Assembly: GCA_002315935.1 (NCBI GenBank)
Contig: DCII01000017.1
Span: 1-64,000 of the forward strand
Source of the DNA: Ruminococcaceae bacterium UBA1730
GTDB lineage: Bacteria > Bacillota > Clostridia > Oscillospirales > Acutalibacteraceae
Direction: 5' to 3'
DNA length: 64,000 nt
The translations under genes were made by a program, and so were the position numbers. Positions 49,730 through 59,653 of the stretch are shown here, piece by piece. Each line of letters opens with the position of its first letter. Position 1 is the stretch's first letter. The notes under the pieces were generated by a model. The model ran no database searches. It worked only from the letters and a program-made list of their open reading frames with translations, and was not told the origin of the DNA.

Positions 49730-50560
49730 TTATTCAATTGAAAACTCTGCATTTGCGTTTCCGCAAACAAGCTTATAATCGCCTGATTCGAGCTTTCCGA
49801 AAGCATTAAGGTCAAACTGAACCGAAACAGACGAGCTTGCAGGAACAGCAAATTCCGAAATTTCAGAGGGAGAAACAGCTTCAAGCAAAACCCATTCATC
49901 ATCAACATTTCTGAACAACTCAAATGAAGTTGAAAAGCTTCTATCCGTTGAATCGTTATTGGCTATTTCCGCATCGAGATAGCCATTATTAAGATTATAG
50001 ATGTTCAGACCGTCTTCGTTGAAAACATCCTTGATAATAACGCCTGTATTGTCGTTCTTTTCATAAGACTCAATGAGCGAAAACAATTCCGAAAGAGAGC
50101 TGTTTCTGCTCGGGATTTTTGAAGAGCTGAATGATGTTTCGTCTTTTCCGAAGGTAAAAACAAGATTATAACCGACAGAATCGGATGAAGAATATTTTCT
50201 GTTTTCATTCTTATCCCATTCAATCATTCCGTTCTGATAAAACATTTCTTCAAGCTTGTTAAGCAATTCCGATGAAGCAATATAGCTCTGTATCTTTTCT
50301 GGATTACCGCTTTTTTCGCAAAGAACGGATGTTATAACTGCATTCTCATCGTTTCTGATTACGGCTATTTTTGAATATCCGCCGTTAATATCTCCCGATG
50401 ATTCTATGCTGAAAGCCGAAATCGGGGAATCATATTTCGGAAGCTTATCGGGGTCAATAGGTTTGTGATTGAATTTAACAAAAAACATAACTACTCCTAT
50501 CGCAACAAAAAACATCACTACCGGCAAAAATTTTATCAATATTCTTTTATCAGGTTTCAT
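49730..50560 (-). CDS. Membrane-anchored protein with C-terminal Ig-like domain
   Basis: 276 residues from the ATG six bases after AAGGAGC. One N-terminal membrane span (ILIKFLPVVMFFVAIGVVMFF) and no lipobox, so the rest should be outside the cell. The middle (~50-190) is unrecognised and rich in Ser/Asn. The last ~95 residues (SFELFRNVDDEWVLLEA, then ISEFAVPASSSVSVQFDL and GDYKLVCG) resemble a small immunoglobulin-like domain common in Firmicute lipoproteins. It follows the serine hydrolase gene on the same strand, overlapping its longer frame slightly. Function unknown. Confidence 0.7.
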   Translation of the reverse strand: MKPDKRILIKFLPVVMFFVAIGVVMFFVKFNHKPIDPDKLPKYDSPISAFSIESSGDINGGYSKIAVIRNDENAVITSVLCEKSGNPEKIQSYIASSELLNKLEEMFYQNGMIEWDKNENRKYSSSDSVGYNLVFTFGKDETSFSSSKIPSRNSSLSELFSLIESYEKNDNTGVIIKDVFNEDGLNIYNLNNGYLDAEIANNDSTDRSFSTSFELFRNVDDEWVLLEAVSPSEISEFAVPASSSVSVQFDLNAFGKLESGDYKLVCGNANAEFSIE

Positions 50561-50594
50561 TTTAAAGCTCCTTAAACAAAAAAGAAAACAAAGC

Positions 50595-51455
50595 TCAGTC
50601 CTTATATTTTCTTGCAAAATCCTTGACTATGCCTGTATCTCCGCCAAAGGACTGCATTGCAACAGCTCTTCCGCTTGAGGGAATAACCATAAGGCTCTGA
50701 CCGTGCATACCGCCCTTCTGATAAAGAATATGCTCTTCATCATCCCAGTCAAGAGCAAATCCCTTTTCTACGGCAAGTCTGCACCATTCCTCCGAAAGAA
50801 TTCTTTTTCCATTATAAATACCATTGTTAAGATAAACCGCTCCGAGCTTTACCATATCAGAGGAATGAATGTAAAGACCCGTTCCCCCCATTGCATGACC
50901 TTTCGGGCAATGGCTCCATGCAGCTTCCTGAAAATCAAGCTTAAGAAAAAGCTCCTTCCAAAGAAATGTATCAAGGCAGATTCCCGTTATTTTTTCAACG
51001 ATACAGGAAATCAGATAAAACGCTCCGTCAGAGTAACAATAAACCTCACCCGGAGCACATTCAAGCGGGTATCTGAACAGATAATCAAGATAATTATCTG
51101 TAAAATCCGATGATTTATTGCAGTCAATATCAAGAAAGCCTTCCGGCAAACCGAGCTTATGGGTCAGTGCATTTTCAATAGTTGCGTTTTTCCATCTTTC
51201 ATCCATTCCGTTTTCGGGAATTTCGTCTGAAAGAATTTCGCAGATTTTTTCATCGACCTTAACAAGACCTTTATCATATAAAATTCCGATTGCCGTCATT
51301 GCAAAGGTTTTTGCAACCGAATAAACATTTCGGCAGAAATTGGTTTCTTCAAATTCAACCGTTTCAATTCTTCCGTCCTTATATTCTGAAATTCTTATTA
51401 TCGGCATTTTTATTTCTTTTAAATATGCTGATAAACCTTCAAGAAATCTGCTCAT
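50595..51455 (-). CDS. Beta-lactamase-like serine hydrolase (class C/PBP4* family)
   Basis: 286 residues. The SxxK motif is SVAKTF (~46-51), the Tyr motif is YCYSDGAFYL (YSD in place of YxN), and a C-terminal GGMHGQS segment could act as the third motif. No signal peptide is seen, so it is either cytoplasmic or exported by another route; such proteins are usually esterases or D-aminopeptidases rather than true beta-lactamases. ATG after GGAGGATATTTA. Divergent from the MATE gene. Activity cannot be predicted further. Confidence 0.82.
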   Translation of the reverse strand: MSRFLEGLSAYLKEIKMPIIRISEYKDGRIETVEFEETNFCRNVYSVAKTFAMTAIGILYDKGLVKVDEKICEILSDEIPENGMDERWKNATIENALTHKLGLPEGFLDIDCNKSSDFTDNYLDYLFRYPLECAPGEVYCYSDGAFYLISCIVEKITGICLDTFLWKELFLKLDFQEAAWSHCPKGHAMGGTGLYIHSSDMVKLGAVYLNNGIYNGKRILSEEWCRLAVEKGFALDWDDEEHILYQKGGMHGQSLMVIPSSGRAVAMQSFGGDTGIVKDFARKYKD

Positions 51456-51558
51456 TAAATATCCTCCGAAACAATTATAACGTTATCAAAAAGAATATCA
51501 ATAAAATGTGGAATATTTGTTAATTCTATGTTATAATTAATTAAATTTACAGAACGAG

Positions 51559-52935
51559 ATGATAAAATTGAAAAATTCAGGTCTTTCAGCTGAATTGCAG
51601 TATGAAAAAATGACAAAAACTCCTGTTGCAAGGCTGATTTCTTCGCTTGCCGTGCCGACCGTTATCAGCATGATGGTAACAATGATTTATAATGCGGCAG
51701 ATACATATTTTGTTTCAAAAATAAGCATACCTGCAAGCGGAGCAACGGGAATAGTTTTCACTCTGATGGGAATTATTCAGGCTTGCGGATTCACCTTCGG
51801 CCACGGTGCAGGAAGCATAATCAGCCGTCTGCTCGGGCAGAAGGACATTGAATCAGCAAAAAAATATTGCTCAACCGCATTCTTTTCTGCATTGGTTGTC
51901 GGAATAATGATTTCCGTTTTCGGTCTTATTTTTCTGACACCCTTCATGAGATTTATCGGAAGCACGGAAACAATTCTTCCGTATTCAAAAATATACGGAA
52001 AATATATTCTTTTTGCATCCCCTGCTTTTGTCACCTCATGTGTTATGAATAACATTCTTCGTTATGAGGGAATGGCGAAGCTTGCAATGATTGGTCTGAC
52101 CTCGGGCGGAATTCTGAATATGATTCTTGACCCGATTTTGATTTTCGTTTTTGATATGGGCATTGCAGGAGCAGGAATTGCAACCGCAGTTTCTCAATAT
52201 ATCAGCATGGCAATTCTTCTTTCCGTTTTCATCATGAAGAAAACGCAGAGCAGAATATCAATCAGATATGCTTCTCTCAATCCGAAAATAATATGGCTGA
52301 TTGTTTCAACAGGTGCTCCGAGCTTTGCAAGGCAATCGCTCAATTCGCTTTCAACAATGGTTCTGAACAGGACAATAGTTCCTTACGGAGATGCATGCAT
52401 TGCCGCAATGAGTATTGTTTCGAAATGCTCAATGGCAATTTTCAGCATAGGCGTAGGAATTGGTCAAGGTTATCAGCCTGTTTCTTCATTCAACTACGGA
52501 GCAAAAGAATACGGCAGAGTCAGAAAGAGTATGTGGTTCACATGGAAATTCGGCACAGGCGTTGTCGGTTCTCTTTCGGCATTGATGTTTGCTTTCGCGC
52601 CGAAAATCATTTCTCTTTTCAGACCCGAAACCGAAATCAACGAAATCGGCACTGCCGCTCTGAGATACCTTTGCGTTGCCATGATTCTTTTGCCGACAAT
52701 AATGGTTGCAAACATGACCTTCCAGAGTGTCGGCAAAACAGGAAGAGCATTGTTCCTTGCCTGCTCGCAGAACGGACTGTTTTACATTCCGTTGATTGTT
52801 ATTATGAATAACCTATTTCAGCTTAAAGGAATTGAGCTTGCTCAACCTATTGCATACACAATTGCGGCTTTTGTTTCAGCACCTTTCCTTTTAGCCTTTT
52901 CAAAGAGTCTTAAAGAAAACGAATTTTTTAAATAA
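51559..52935 (+). CDS. MATE-family efflux transporter
   Basis: 458 residues, 12 predicted spans. TKTPVARLISSLAVPTVISMMVTMIYNAADTYFVSK is split here into the usual P-V-x-L-I...P-x-I and YN-x-AD-T/N-F signatures (only short parts quoted): MIYNAADTYFV and GHGAGSIISRLLGQ. GIGQGYQPVSSFNYGA is the second-half hallmark. It should export organic cations or drugs with Na+ or H+. The ATG at 51559 is used; a TTG three codons later has the better-spaced GAGATGAT site and may be the true start. Probably cotranscribed with the mannosidase, 15 bp downstream. Confidence 0.9.
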   Translation: MIKLKNSGLSAELQYEKMTKTPVARLISSLAVPTVISMMVTMIYNAADTYFVSKISIPASGATGIVFTLMGIIQACGFTFGHGAGSIISRLLGQKDIESAKKYCSTAFFSALVVGIMISVFGLIFLTPFMRFIGSTETILPYSKIYGKYILFASPAFVTSCVMNNILRYEGMAKLAMIGLTSGGILNMILDPILIFVFDMGIAGAGIATAVSQYISMAILLSVFIMKKTQSRISIRYASLNPKIIWLIVSTGAPSFARQSLNSLSTMVLNRTIVPYGDACIAAMSIVSKCSMAIFSIGVGIGQGYQPVSSFNYGAKEYGRVRKSMWFTWKFGTGVVGSLSALMFAFAPKIISLFRPETEINEIGTAALRYLCVAMILLPTIMVANMTFQSVGKTGRALFLACSQNGLFYIPLIVIMNNLFQLKGIELAQPIAYTIAAFVSAPFLLAFSKSLKENEFFK

Positions 52936-52950
52936 CGGAGTGACTTACAA

Positions 52951-55623
52951 TTGAAAAACGAAATTTATCATGTAATCTCTAACACACATTGGGACAGAGA
53001 ATGGTATCAATCTCACGAAAAATATCTTGTCCGCCTTGTTGAGCTTATGGACAGACTTCTCGACATTATGGAAGAACACAGGGATTATCGTTTTGTTACC
53101 GACGGTCAGTATGCACTTGTGGAGGATTATATTGCGTCAAAGCCCGAAAACTACGGCAGAATAAAAGCTCTTGTTTCGGACGGAAGACTGCTTATCGGTC
53201 CGTGGTACACACAGCCGCTTGAAAATATTGTCGGCGGAGAAGCACTTATCCGCAATCTTCAGAAGGGAATCAAGGAATCCGAAAAGCTCGGAAATGCAAT
53301 GAGATTTTCTTATGAAATTGATGAATTCGGCCACACCTCACAGCTTCCTCAAATTCTTGCCGGCTTCGGAATAAACGGAGTTATGGCGTGGAGAGGTGTT
53401 CCGAAAAATTGCAGAAGCCTTTTCAGATGGCATGGTGCTGACGGAACAACGGCAAACTTTTTTAATTCAAACGAGGGCTACGGAGAAGCAACCTCCCTGC
53501 CTGATTCAACCGAAGATTTTGATGAAGTAATTGACGGGATAAATCATCACCGAGAAGGTCTTAAAACTCATGTTGAGAGAATAAGAGAGCTTCGCATGAA
53601 GGTTTCTGACAGCAAAAATATGGTATGGCTCAACGGCATTGACCATTCATGGGCACAGGCTGATGTTCTTGAAATATGCAGAAGAATTGAAGAATTATTC
53701 CCAGAGCTTGAGGTTAAGCAAAGCACTCCGGAGGAATATGCAAACGCTGTTATTGATGACCTCAATGAAAGAAATATCGTTCCTCCCGAACACAGTGGAG
53801 AGCTTCTCTACACATATGAGCCTGTTCTTGAGTCAACAAATGCACTTCATCCGAGACAGAAGAGAAGACATTTTGAAACAGAAAAAATGCTTGTCGGTAA
53901 ATCGGAGCCGTTAACCGAATTCGCTTCTCTTCTTGGCTTCAAATATCCCGAATGGGCAATCGAAAGAGAATGGAAATATGTTCTTGAAAATCATGCTCAT
54001 GATTCTCTCGGATGCTGTTCGGTTGATGAAGTTTTCGAACAGGTTATGGCAAGATACGGTGCATCACTTTCAATCGGCGAACAGATTTGCGAGGATTCAT
54101 TAAGAAAGATTATGAGCTGTTCTGTTGAAGAGCCTTCAATCTGGATTTTCAATCTGAGCGAGAAAAATATTCAAGGCTCTGTTAAAGTGTCATTTGATGT
54201 TCCCGTTGGCTTTGGCGGAGAAAAATTCACGCTCTCCGATTCAGAGGGAAATGAAACAAGAATGTGCATTATATCATCGCAGAAAAACGGCGATGTCAGA
54301 TATAATCCGAGGCTCGGCCATCCGACATGGGGCGAGGTTGTTCACTACGAAGCAATAATTGATGCTCCTGCTGTTCCTGCATTCGGTGCAACAAGATTAA
54401 AAATAAACAAAGCCGAAAATGCAGATTTGCCGACAAACAGACAGCATTATTATTTCGCTGATGCACAGGGAATTCTCGAAAACAAAAATTTCAGAATTAC
54501 ATTCAATAATAACGGTTCATTCAATCTCTATGATAAGAGAACCGACACGGAATATAAAAATCAGTTGCTCTTTACCGATGACGGTGAAGCTGCTCATTGC
54601 TATATCCATGTTGAGCCGCAGAATGACATGAGAAGATTCTCCTCGGCAGGCTGCAGTGCAGATATAAATATCCTTTATGATAATGCTCTCGGCGGTGCAT
54701 TTGAAGTTAAGCTCACAATGCTTATTCCGAAAGGCATTGAGAAAGACAGAAAATCAAGAACCTCTGAAACGGAAAAGCTTGAAATTTCTTATGTTATTGC
54801 TCTTGAAGAAAATTCTGAAGCAATCAACATTGACATAAAAATCAACAATAAGAGCAGAAATCACAGATTAAGAGCTATATTTCCGACAAACATTGACTCG
54901 GAAATAAGCTTTTCCGACCAGGCATTTGACGAGGTTGAAAGAGCTATAAAGGTTGAAGAAGAAAAAAATCTTTTTGAAATGCCGTATATGACCCATCCCA
55001 TGCTTTCATACTGCGGAATCAAAGACGGCAAAAAGGGTCTTTCCGTTGCCACAAGAGGAATTTATGAATATGAATGCACAGATGATGCTTCACATTCTCT
55101 TGCAATAACGCTCCTTCGTTCAATTGAAGTTATTGACAATGACACCTTCGAAACAACGCCGTCTTACTTCATGGAGGAAGCACAGAATATCTGCGAAATA
55201 AACCATTCCATTTCTCTTATTCCGTTTACTGATTCCGAAGCTCTTCACAAAGAGGTTTCTGCGTTTATCAGAAAGCCCCTTGCACTTGCAAACAGAACAC
55301 CTGAAGAAAGTGTTATGCCGGACTATAAAAAGCATAATTCGGTTATTTCTGATTCATTCAGAGCAATTGAGCTTTCCGGAAGAAATCTGACTGTTACGAC
55401 TTTTAAAAAGGCTTCAAAGAATGATAATCTTATAATCAGAATTCTCAACAGAGGAAATGATAATTCAACCGGAAGGCTGAAGCTGAATATTCCCGGTGTT
55501 GAATTCAGCCAAATATATATGACCGATTTTGAAGAAAACAGAATTGAAAAAATCGGAAGCGGAAATGAAATTGAATTTAAACTCTCCTCTAAAAAGCTGA
55601 TAACGCTTGAATTTACATTATGA
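52951..55623 (+). CDS. GH38 alpha-mannosidase
   Basis: 890 residues, cytoplasmic. The metal-binding N-terminal motif is NTHWDREWY (11-19), the nucleophile Asp lies in YEIDEFGHTSQLPQIL (~127-142), and the second metal His is in ENHAHDSLGCCSVD (~347-360); the long C-terminal beta-rich domains are present. It removes alpha-mannose from oligosaccharides, probably imported host or plant glycans, or salvage products. The start is TTG, seven bases after GGAGTGA. It sits directly after the MATE gene and ends at a 16-bp terminator. Confidence 0.93.
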   Translation: MKNEIYHVISNTHWDREWYQSHEKYLVRLVELMDRLLDIMEEHRDYRFVTDGQYALVEDYIASKPENYGRIKALVSDGRLLIGPWYTQPLENIVGGEALIRNLQKGIKESEKLGNAMRFSYEIDEFGHTSQLPQILAGFGINGVMAWRGVPKNCRSLFRWHGADGTTANFFNSNEGYGEATSLPDSTEDFDEVIDGINHHREGLKTHVERIRELRMKVSDSKNMVWLNGIDHSWAQADVLEICRRIEELFPELEVKQSTPEEYANAVIDDLNERNIVPPEHSGELLYTYEPVLESTNALHPRQKRRHFETEKMLVGKSEPLTEFASLLGFKYPEWAIEREWKYVLENHAHDSLGCCSVDEVFEQVMARYGASLSIGEQICEDSLRKIMSCSVEEPSIWIFNLSEKNIQGSVKVSFDVPVGFGGEKFTLSDSEGNETRMCIISSQKNGDVRYNPRLGHPTWGEVVHYEAIIDAPAVPAFGATRLKINKAENADLPTNRQHYYFADAQGILENKNFRITFNNNGSFNLYDKRTDTEYKNQLLFTDDGEAAHCYIHVEPQNDMRRFSSAGCSADINILYDNALGGAFEVKLTMLIPKGIEKDRKSRTSETEKLEISYVIALEENSEAINIDIKINNKSRNHRLRAIFPTNIDSEISFSDQAFDEVERAIKVEEEKNLFEMPYMTHPMLSYCGIKDGKKGLSVATRGIYEYECTDDASHSLAITLLRSIEVIDNDTFETTPSYFMEEAQNICEINHSISLIPFTDSEALHKEVSAFIRKPLALANRTPEESVMPDYKKHNSVISDSFRAIELSGRNLTVTTFKKASKNDNLIIRILNRGNDNSTGRLKLNIPGVEFSQIYMTDFEENRIEKIGSGNEIEFKLSSKKLITLEFTL

Positions 55624-55661
55624 AAAAAGGTTCTGAAACGCAAAAGTTTCAGAACCTTTTT
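55624..55661 (+). terminator. Terminator of GH38 gene
   Basis: 16-bp stem AAAAAGGTTCTGAAAC / GTTTCAGAACCTTTTT with a 6-nt loop, overlapping the stop codon region. Nearly symmetric. Confidence 0.95.
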
Positions 55662-55710
55662 CATCACTATAAACCCATTATCCGAAAAACAAATATTGGG
55701 TTTGATTAAA

Positions 55711-56358
55711 TTAATAATTCTCTGCGTGAATTTCAAAATATGCCTGCGGATGAGCACATACGGGGCATACCTCCGGAGCTTTTGCTCCGACTACGATATG
55801 ACCGCAGTTGCGGCATTCCCAGACCTTGATTTCGCTCTTTGCGAAGACCTCCTGCATTTCAACATTCTTGAGAAGTGCACGGTATCTTTCTTCATGATGC
55901 TTTTCAATGGCACCTACTGCACGGAATTTAGCGGCAAGCTCAACAAAGCCTTCTGCTTCTGCGGTTACGGCAAAGCCTTCATACATATCGGTCCATTCAT
56001 AGTTTTCGCCGTCAGCGGCTGCGGAAAGGTTTTCAGCGGTATTTCCTATTCCGTTAAGCTCCTTGAACCACATCTTTGCGTGTTCCTTTTCGTTATCGGC
56101 AGTCTTGAGAAAAAGAGCGGCAATCTGCTCATAGCCTTCCTTCTTTGCCTTTGAAGCAAAGTAAGTATACTTATTTCTTGCCTGCGATTCGCCTGCGAAA
56201 GCAGCTTCAAGATTCTTTTCAGTCTGTGTTCCTGCATATGGATTAGCCTTGATTTCTTCAAGCTTATCCCCTTTTTGCTTGCACTTAGGGCAAACAGGTT
56301 CTTCGCCGTCTGCAACTGTGAATACATAGCCGCAAACCTTGCACTTATAAGTTTTCAT
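55711..56358 (-). CDS. rbr: Rubrerythrin with two rubredoxin-like domains
   Basis: 215 residues. An N-terminal rubredoxin-like zinc/iron knuckle (KCKVCGY...EPVCPKCKQ, 5-28) precedes the ferritin-like diiron domain (GESQARNKYTYFA, DNEKEHAKMWF, AVTAEAEGF, AIEKHHEERY), and a second rubredoxin domain (ECRNCGH...EVCPVCAHP) ends the chain. It reduces hydrogen peroxide using rubredoxin-supplied electrons, protecting the anaerobe. AAAGAGGTAA precedes the ATG. It follows the GH95-like gene by 57 bp; cotranscription is possible but functionally unexplained. Confidence 0.93.
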   Translation of the reverse strand: MKTYKCKVCGYVFTVADGEEPVCPKCKQKGDKLEEIKANPYAGTQTEKNLEAAFAGESQARNKYTYFASKAKKEGYEQIAALFLKTADNEKEHAKMWFKELNGIGNTAENLSAAADGENYEWTDMYEGFAVTAEAEGFVELAAKFRAVGAIEKHHEERYRALLKNVEMQEVFAKSEIKVWECRNCGHIVVGAKAPEVCPVCAHPQAYFEIHAENY

Positions 56359-56415
56359 AGTAAATTACCTCTTTCATATATATTTCGGAACATTTTGCTG
56401 TTCTGATTTTATTAT

Positions 56416-58407
56416 TTATTCTGCAATTCCAACCGTTTCGCCGGCGGAAGTCTGAACGGAAATTTTCTTTCCAGTAAACGGATTAATGTATGTCAGGTTG
56501 CTTCCCTTTTCGGAATATACCGTAATTTTACCTATTTTACCGTTTTTAATTGAAGAAGACACAAGGAAAGCACCTTCCGCTCGAAGATTATTATATTCAC
56601 AGTCTATTGATTTATCCCAAACAGGGAAAAATCTGAGAACTCCGTGATTGCTCTGCAACGCCATTTCATTGATTACATTCGGAATAAGCGAGCAATTTTC
56701 GAGGCATCCGCCGAACCGTTTGAAAAGCATATTCGGAAGAAGAAATTTATCAATGTTAAGCTTAAGCTTTTCTATTATGAATTCGGCAGGAAAGCCAACT
56801 CTTATTGCGGCAGGAAAAAGCGAATTTGTTCCGTTATCGTCTTCCCATCTGTAGGTTGAATTGATTGAATTTTTTGCAATTTCAATCATTTTCTTATCGG
56901 AATTCAGGTCAACACAGCCGCACGGATAGATATGCTGAAGACCGACTGTATTATCGGGATGCCACCTCTGACCCTTTTCCGTATATCTGAAAACTCTTTT
57001 GAATTTTCTTACACAGGTCGGGAACGGAGCAAGGTCATCAAGAAGCTTCTGCCATTCCTTCTGTTTATCCTCGTCAATTTCAAGAGCCTTCGCCATGTCA
57101 ATTGCCGATTCCAATCCCAAACGCAAAAGACCGAGAGTGACAACATTATTTTTATCATTTATAACCTTACGATATTTGAAATCAGAATAATCATTTCTGT
57201 ACATCGGCACTTCATGAGCTGAATCCTTTTCGACATTGAATATTCCATTTTCATAGTATCCGAAATCCTCATAGAATTCAAGACACTTTTTCAGATATGA
57301 ATAAGCATGATTACGGGCATATTCAATATCTCTTGTTGATTTCCATCTGAAAATCATTATATCCGCAGGATGGAGTGCATTGCTTTTCTGCCCGAGAAAA
57401 AGACGAAGAAAAGGATTATATGCCTTTGACTGATATTCCGAAATAAAACCGAGTGGCTGAATTCCGACAGGAAAAATTATTCCTCGGCATCCGAAAACCT
57501 TTGCATATTTCTCCCCTGTTTCAACAAATTCTTCAAGCGGAGTATGGTAACAATCAGTCAGCTCAACATGATTTGAACTGCAAGCCGAATAGAAAGGTGC
57601 CTGATAGTTATAATTAAGGTGATAATCGCTTTTCCAGTTAGGTCTTTCTATGGTGATAAAATTACCGAATAAGCCCGGAGCAAAACGCTTATTGCCGGTG
57701 CAGACTGCAAGAAGATAGAGCGACTGATACCATCCGTTTTCAAGAGCTTCCTCGGAAAGCTTAACCGAGGACTTTGACCAGAATTTCCGCCACTCCTTCG
57801 AATGAAGCTTTTGGAGTTTATCAATATCCGCCGATTTTATTCTTTCAACCGCATCCTCAAGCGGATTTTCAGTATCATGATTTGTTGAAACGGTTATAAG
57901 ATATTTTTCCTCCGAAGCTTTTTTGAATGCCGCATATGCTTCTGTTTTGGGGAATTTTTCTTTTTTGCCCAATTTGCGGAAGATATATTCAACAGAATTA
58001 TGAGTTGACCTTCCCGCTTCTCCGTCATAATCGCCTTCAACGCATTTCAGAACGGGATTTATTCCGTTACCTTCGATAAGAATTGTATTTTCGGATTTGA
58101 AAACGACAATTCTGAATTCCGTTTCTTTAAATCTGCATCTGATGCAGGCTTCATCGGCATCCTGCTCAACATAGTAATCATCATAGCAGGGAATATCTAT
58201 ATCAATGCTTCCGAGCGGTCTTATTCCTCCGACTGAGTGCATTTCATCAATCATCCATAAATCGCATTTGGCTATATAAATTCTCATTCCGTTTTCGGAA
58301 TTTCCGAGAATGACCGCCAAATCTCCGTTGCCTGCAATTGCACCATCGGGAATGCTGTTTTTTCCGCTTAATTCGGGTTTTTGAGTTATAATCGCAATAT
58401 GCTTCAT
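56416..58407 (-). CDS. GH95-like alpha-fucosidase family protein
   Basis: 663 residues, no signal peptide. N-terminal beta domain (PDGAIAGNGDLAVILG) then an (alpha/alpha)6 catalytic region. GH95-like landmarks are APGLFGNFITIERPNWKSDY, LNYNYQAPFYSACSSNHVEL, and near the end NEMALQSNHGVLRFFPVWD and LRAEGAFLVSSSI. Family 95 removes alpha-1,2-L-fucose or alpha-L-galactose by inversion. The sequence departs from classical GH95 (for instance PNWKSDY-HLNYNY for the usual SDYTLNIN), so a different substrate is possible. Divergent from the WbsX-like gene with a 117-bp shared upstream region. Confidence 0.72.
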   Translation of the reverse strand: MKHIAIITQKPELSGKNSIPDGAIAGNGDLAVILGNSENGMRIYIAKCDLWMIDEMHSVGGIRPLGSIDIDIPCYDDYYVEQDADEACIRCRFKETEFRIVVFKSENTILIEGNGINPVLKCVEGDYDGEAGRSTHNSVEYIFRKLGKKEKFPKTEAYAAFKKASEEKYLITVSTNHDTENPLEDAVERIKSADIDKLQKLHSKEWRKFWSKSSVKLSEEALENGWYQSLYLLAVCTGNKRFAPGLFGNFITIERPNWKSDYHLNYNYQAPFYSACSSNHVELTDCYHTPLEEFVETGEKYAKVFGCRGIIFPVGIQPLGFISEYQSKAYNPFLRLFLGQKSNALHPADIMIFRWKSTRDIEYARNHAYSYLKKCLEFYEDFGYYENGIFNVEKDSAHEVPMYRNDYSDFKYRKVINDKNNVVTLGLLRLGLESAIDMAKALEIDEDKQKEWQKLLDDLAPFPTCVRKFKRVFRYTEKGQRWHPDNTVGLQHIYPCGCVDLNSDKKMIEIAKNSINSTYRWEDDNGTNSLFPAAIRVGFPAEFIIEKLKLNIDKFLLPNMLFKRFGGCLENCSLIPNVINEMALQSNHGVLRFFPVWDKSIDCEYNNLRAEGAFLVSSSIKNGKIGKITVYSEKGSNLTYINPFTGKKISVQTSAGETVGIAE

Positions 58408-58468
58408 TAAATCACATCAATTCAACTTTAATATAATGATTATATCACACTAAAAATTATTATCAATC

Positions 58469-58497
58469 TTGTTTTGGAAAAATCTTTATGATATAAT
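58469..58497 (+). promoter_or_regulatory. Promoter of WbsX-like / propeller operon
   Basis: TTGTTT-17 bp-TATAAT, 28 bp upstream of the ATG. The -10 is perfect, the -35 matches only in its TTG half. Confidence 0.55.
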
Positions 58498-58524
58498 GTT
58501 AAAAAATTCAAGGAGCGGATAAAA

Positions 58525-59643
58525 ATGTCTGAATACGATATAGCGGCAATAATCTGGCCCTCTTACACGGGTGATGAAATAAGAAGCAGAATTTTCTGGC
58601 CGGAGGGATACGGCGAATGGGAATCAGTTAAAAGAATGACAAACAAAGGCTATGAGGGTTGCAGATGGCCGAGAAAACCTTTGTGGGGTTATGTCAACGA
58701 AGCAGACCCCGATGTTATGGAGATGCAGATAAATGCGGCAATCCGTCACGGTGTAAATACATTTATATATGACTGGTATTGGTTTGACAACAGACCCTTC
58801 CTCGAAAACTGCCTTAATGACGGTTTTCTCAAAGCACCTAACAACACTAAAATGAAATTCTATCTTATGTGGGCAAACCATGATGCAACTCACCTTTGGG
58901 ATATAAGAAATTCACATCTTGATAATGTTATCTGGAAGGGTTCCGTAACAGAAAAGATTTTTGATGAAATCTGCGACAGAACAATCGAAAAATATTTCAG
59001 CAAAAAAAATTATTATTGCATTGACGGATGCCCTGTTTACATGATTTTTGACCTTCAGAATTTTGTCGAAAGCTTTAATTCAGTTGAAAAATGCAGAGAA
59101 GGAGTCAAGCGTTTCAGAGAAAAAACAATCAAAGCAGGCTTCAAGGGTCTTAATTTCCAGCTTGCATATTTCAGCGACTATAAATCAAGATTTAAAAAAG
59201 AAGGTTCTGATGAATATTATTCCATGAAGGAGCTGATGGAAGCGGTTGGATTTGACAGCTTCACAAACTATAACTGGGCGTGCGTCAACATAAATGTTGA
59301 CACAGATTACGAAGAAGTAACCGATTCATACATGAAAAGATGTGAAGAATTCAGCAAATTTTCATCGGATTTCTACCCCAACATAACCATAGGATGGGAT
59401 AACAACATCCGTTTCAAGGAATTCATTAAGGGAGTTATGAAGAATAACACTCCCGAAAACTTTGAAAAAGCCTGCATAAAAATCAAGGAATATACAGATA
59501 AAGCTCTGCAAGACGGCAAAATGAAGGCTCCTCTCATAACGATAAACAGCTGGAACGAATGGACTGAAACAAGCTATCTTGAGCCTGATGATTTATACGG
59601 CTACGGCTATCTTGACGCAATAAAAAGAGTATTCGGCGAATAA
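58525..59643 (+). CDS. WbsX / GH99-like domain protein
   Basis: 372 residues, no signal peptide. N-terminal AIIWPSYTGD and GVNTFIYDWYWFDNRPFLENC, a central YFSDY and the C-terminal INSWNEWTETSYLEPDD are the hallmarks of the WbsX (glycosyltransferase-associated, GH99-like) fold. Relatives act as endo-mannosidases/mannanases (GH99) or occur in O-antigen loci; the enzymatic role of most is unproven. A strong AAGGAGCGG site precedes the ATG. It is 11 bp upstream of the second propeller/toroid gene, so the two should work together. Confidence 0.75.
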   Translation: MSEYDIAAIIWPSYTGDEIRSRIFWPEGYGEWESVKRMTNKGYEGCRWPRKPLWGYVNEADPDVMEMQINAAIRHGVNTFIYDWYWFDNRPFLENCLNDGFLKAPNNTKMKFYLMWANHDATHLWDIRNSHLDNVIWKGSVTEKIFDEICDRTIEKYFSKKNYYCIDGCPVYMIFDLQNFVESFNSVEKCREGVKRFREKTIKAGFKGLNFQLAYFSDYKSRFKKEGSDEYYSMKELMEAVGFDSFTNYNWACVNINVDTDYEEVTDSYMKRCEEFSKFSSDFYPNITIGWDNNIRFKEFIKGVMKNNTPENFEKACIKIKEYTDKALQDGKMKAPLITINSWNEWTETSYLEPDDLYGYGYLDAIKRVFGE

Positions 59644-59653
59644 GGAGTAAAAT

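Noticed and set aside
50595..51455. Antibiotic-resistance beta-lactamase
   Set aside because: SxxK and YSD motifs fit the broad class C/esterase family, there is no signal peptide, and resistance cannot be inferred.
52293..52811. 172-codon plus-strand frame inside the MATE gene
   Set aside because: It is an alternate frame of a conserved transporter and its Arg/Cys/Asn-rich translation resembles no protein.
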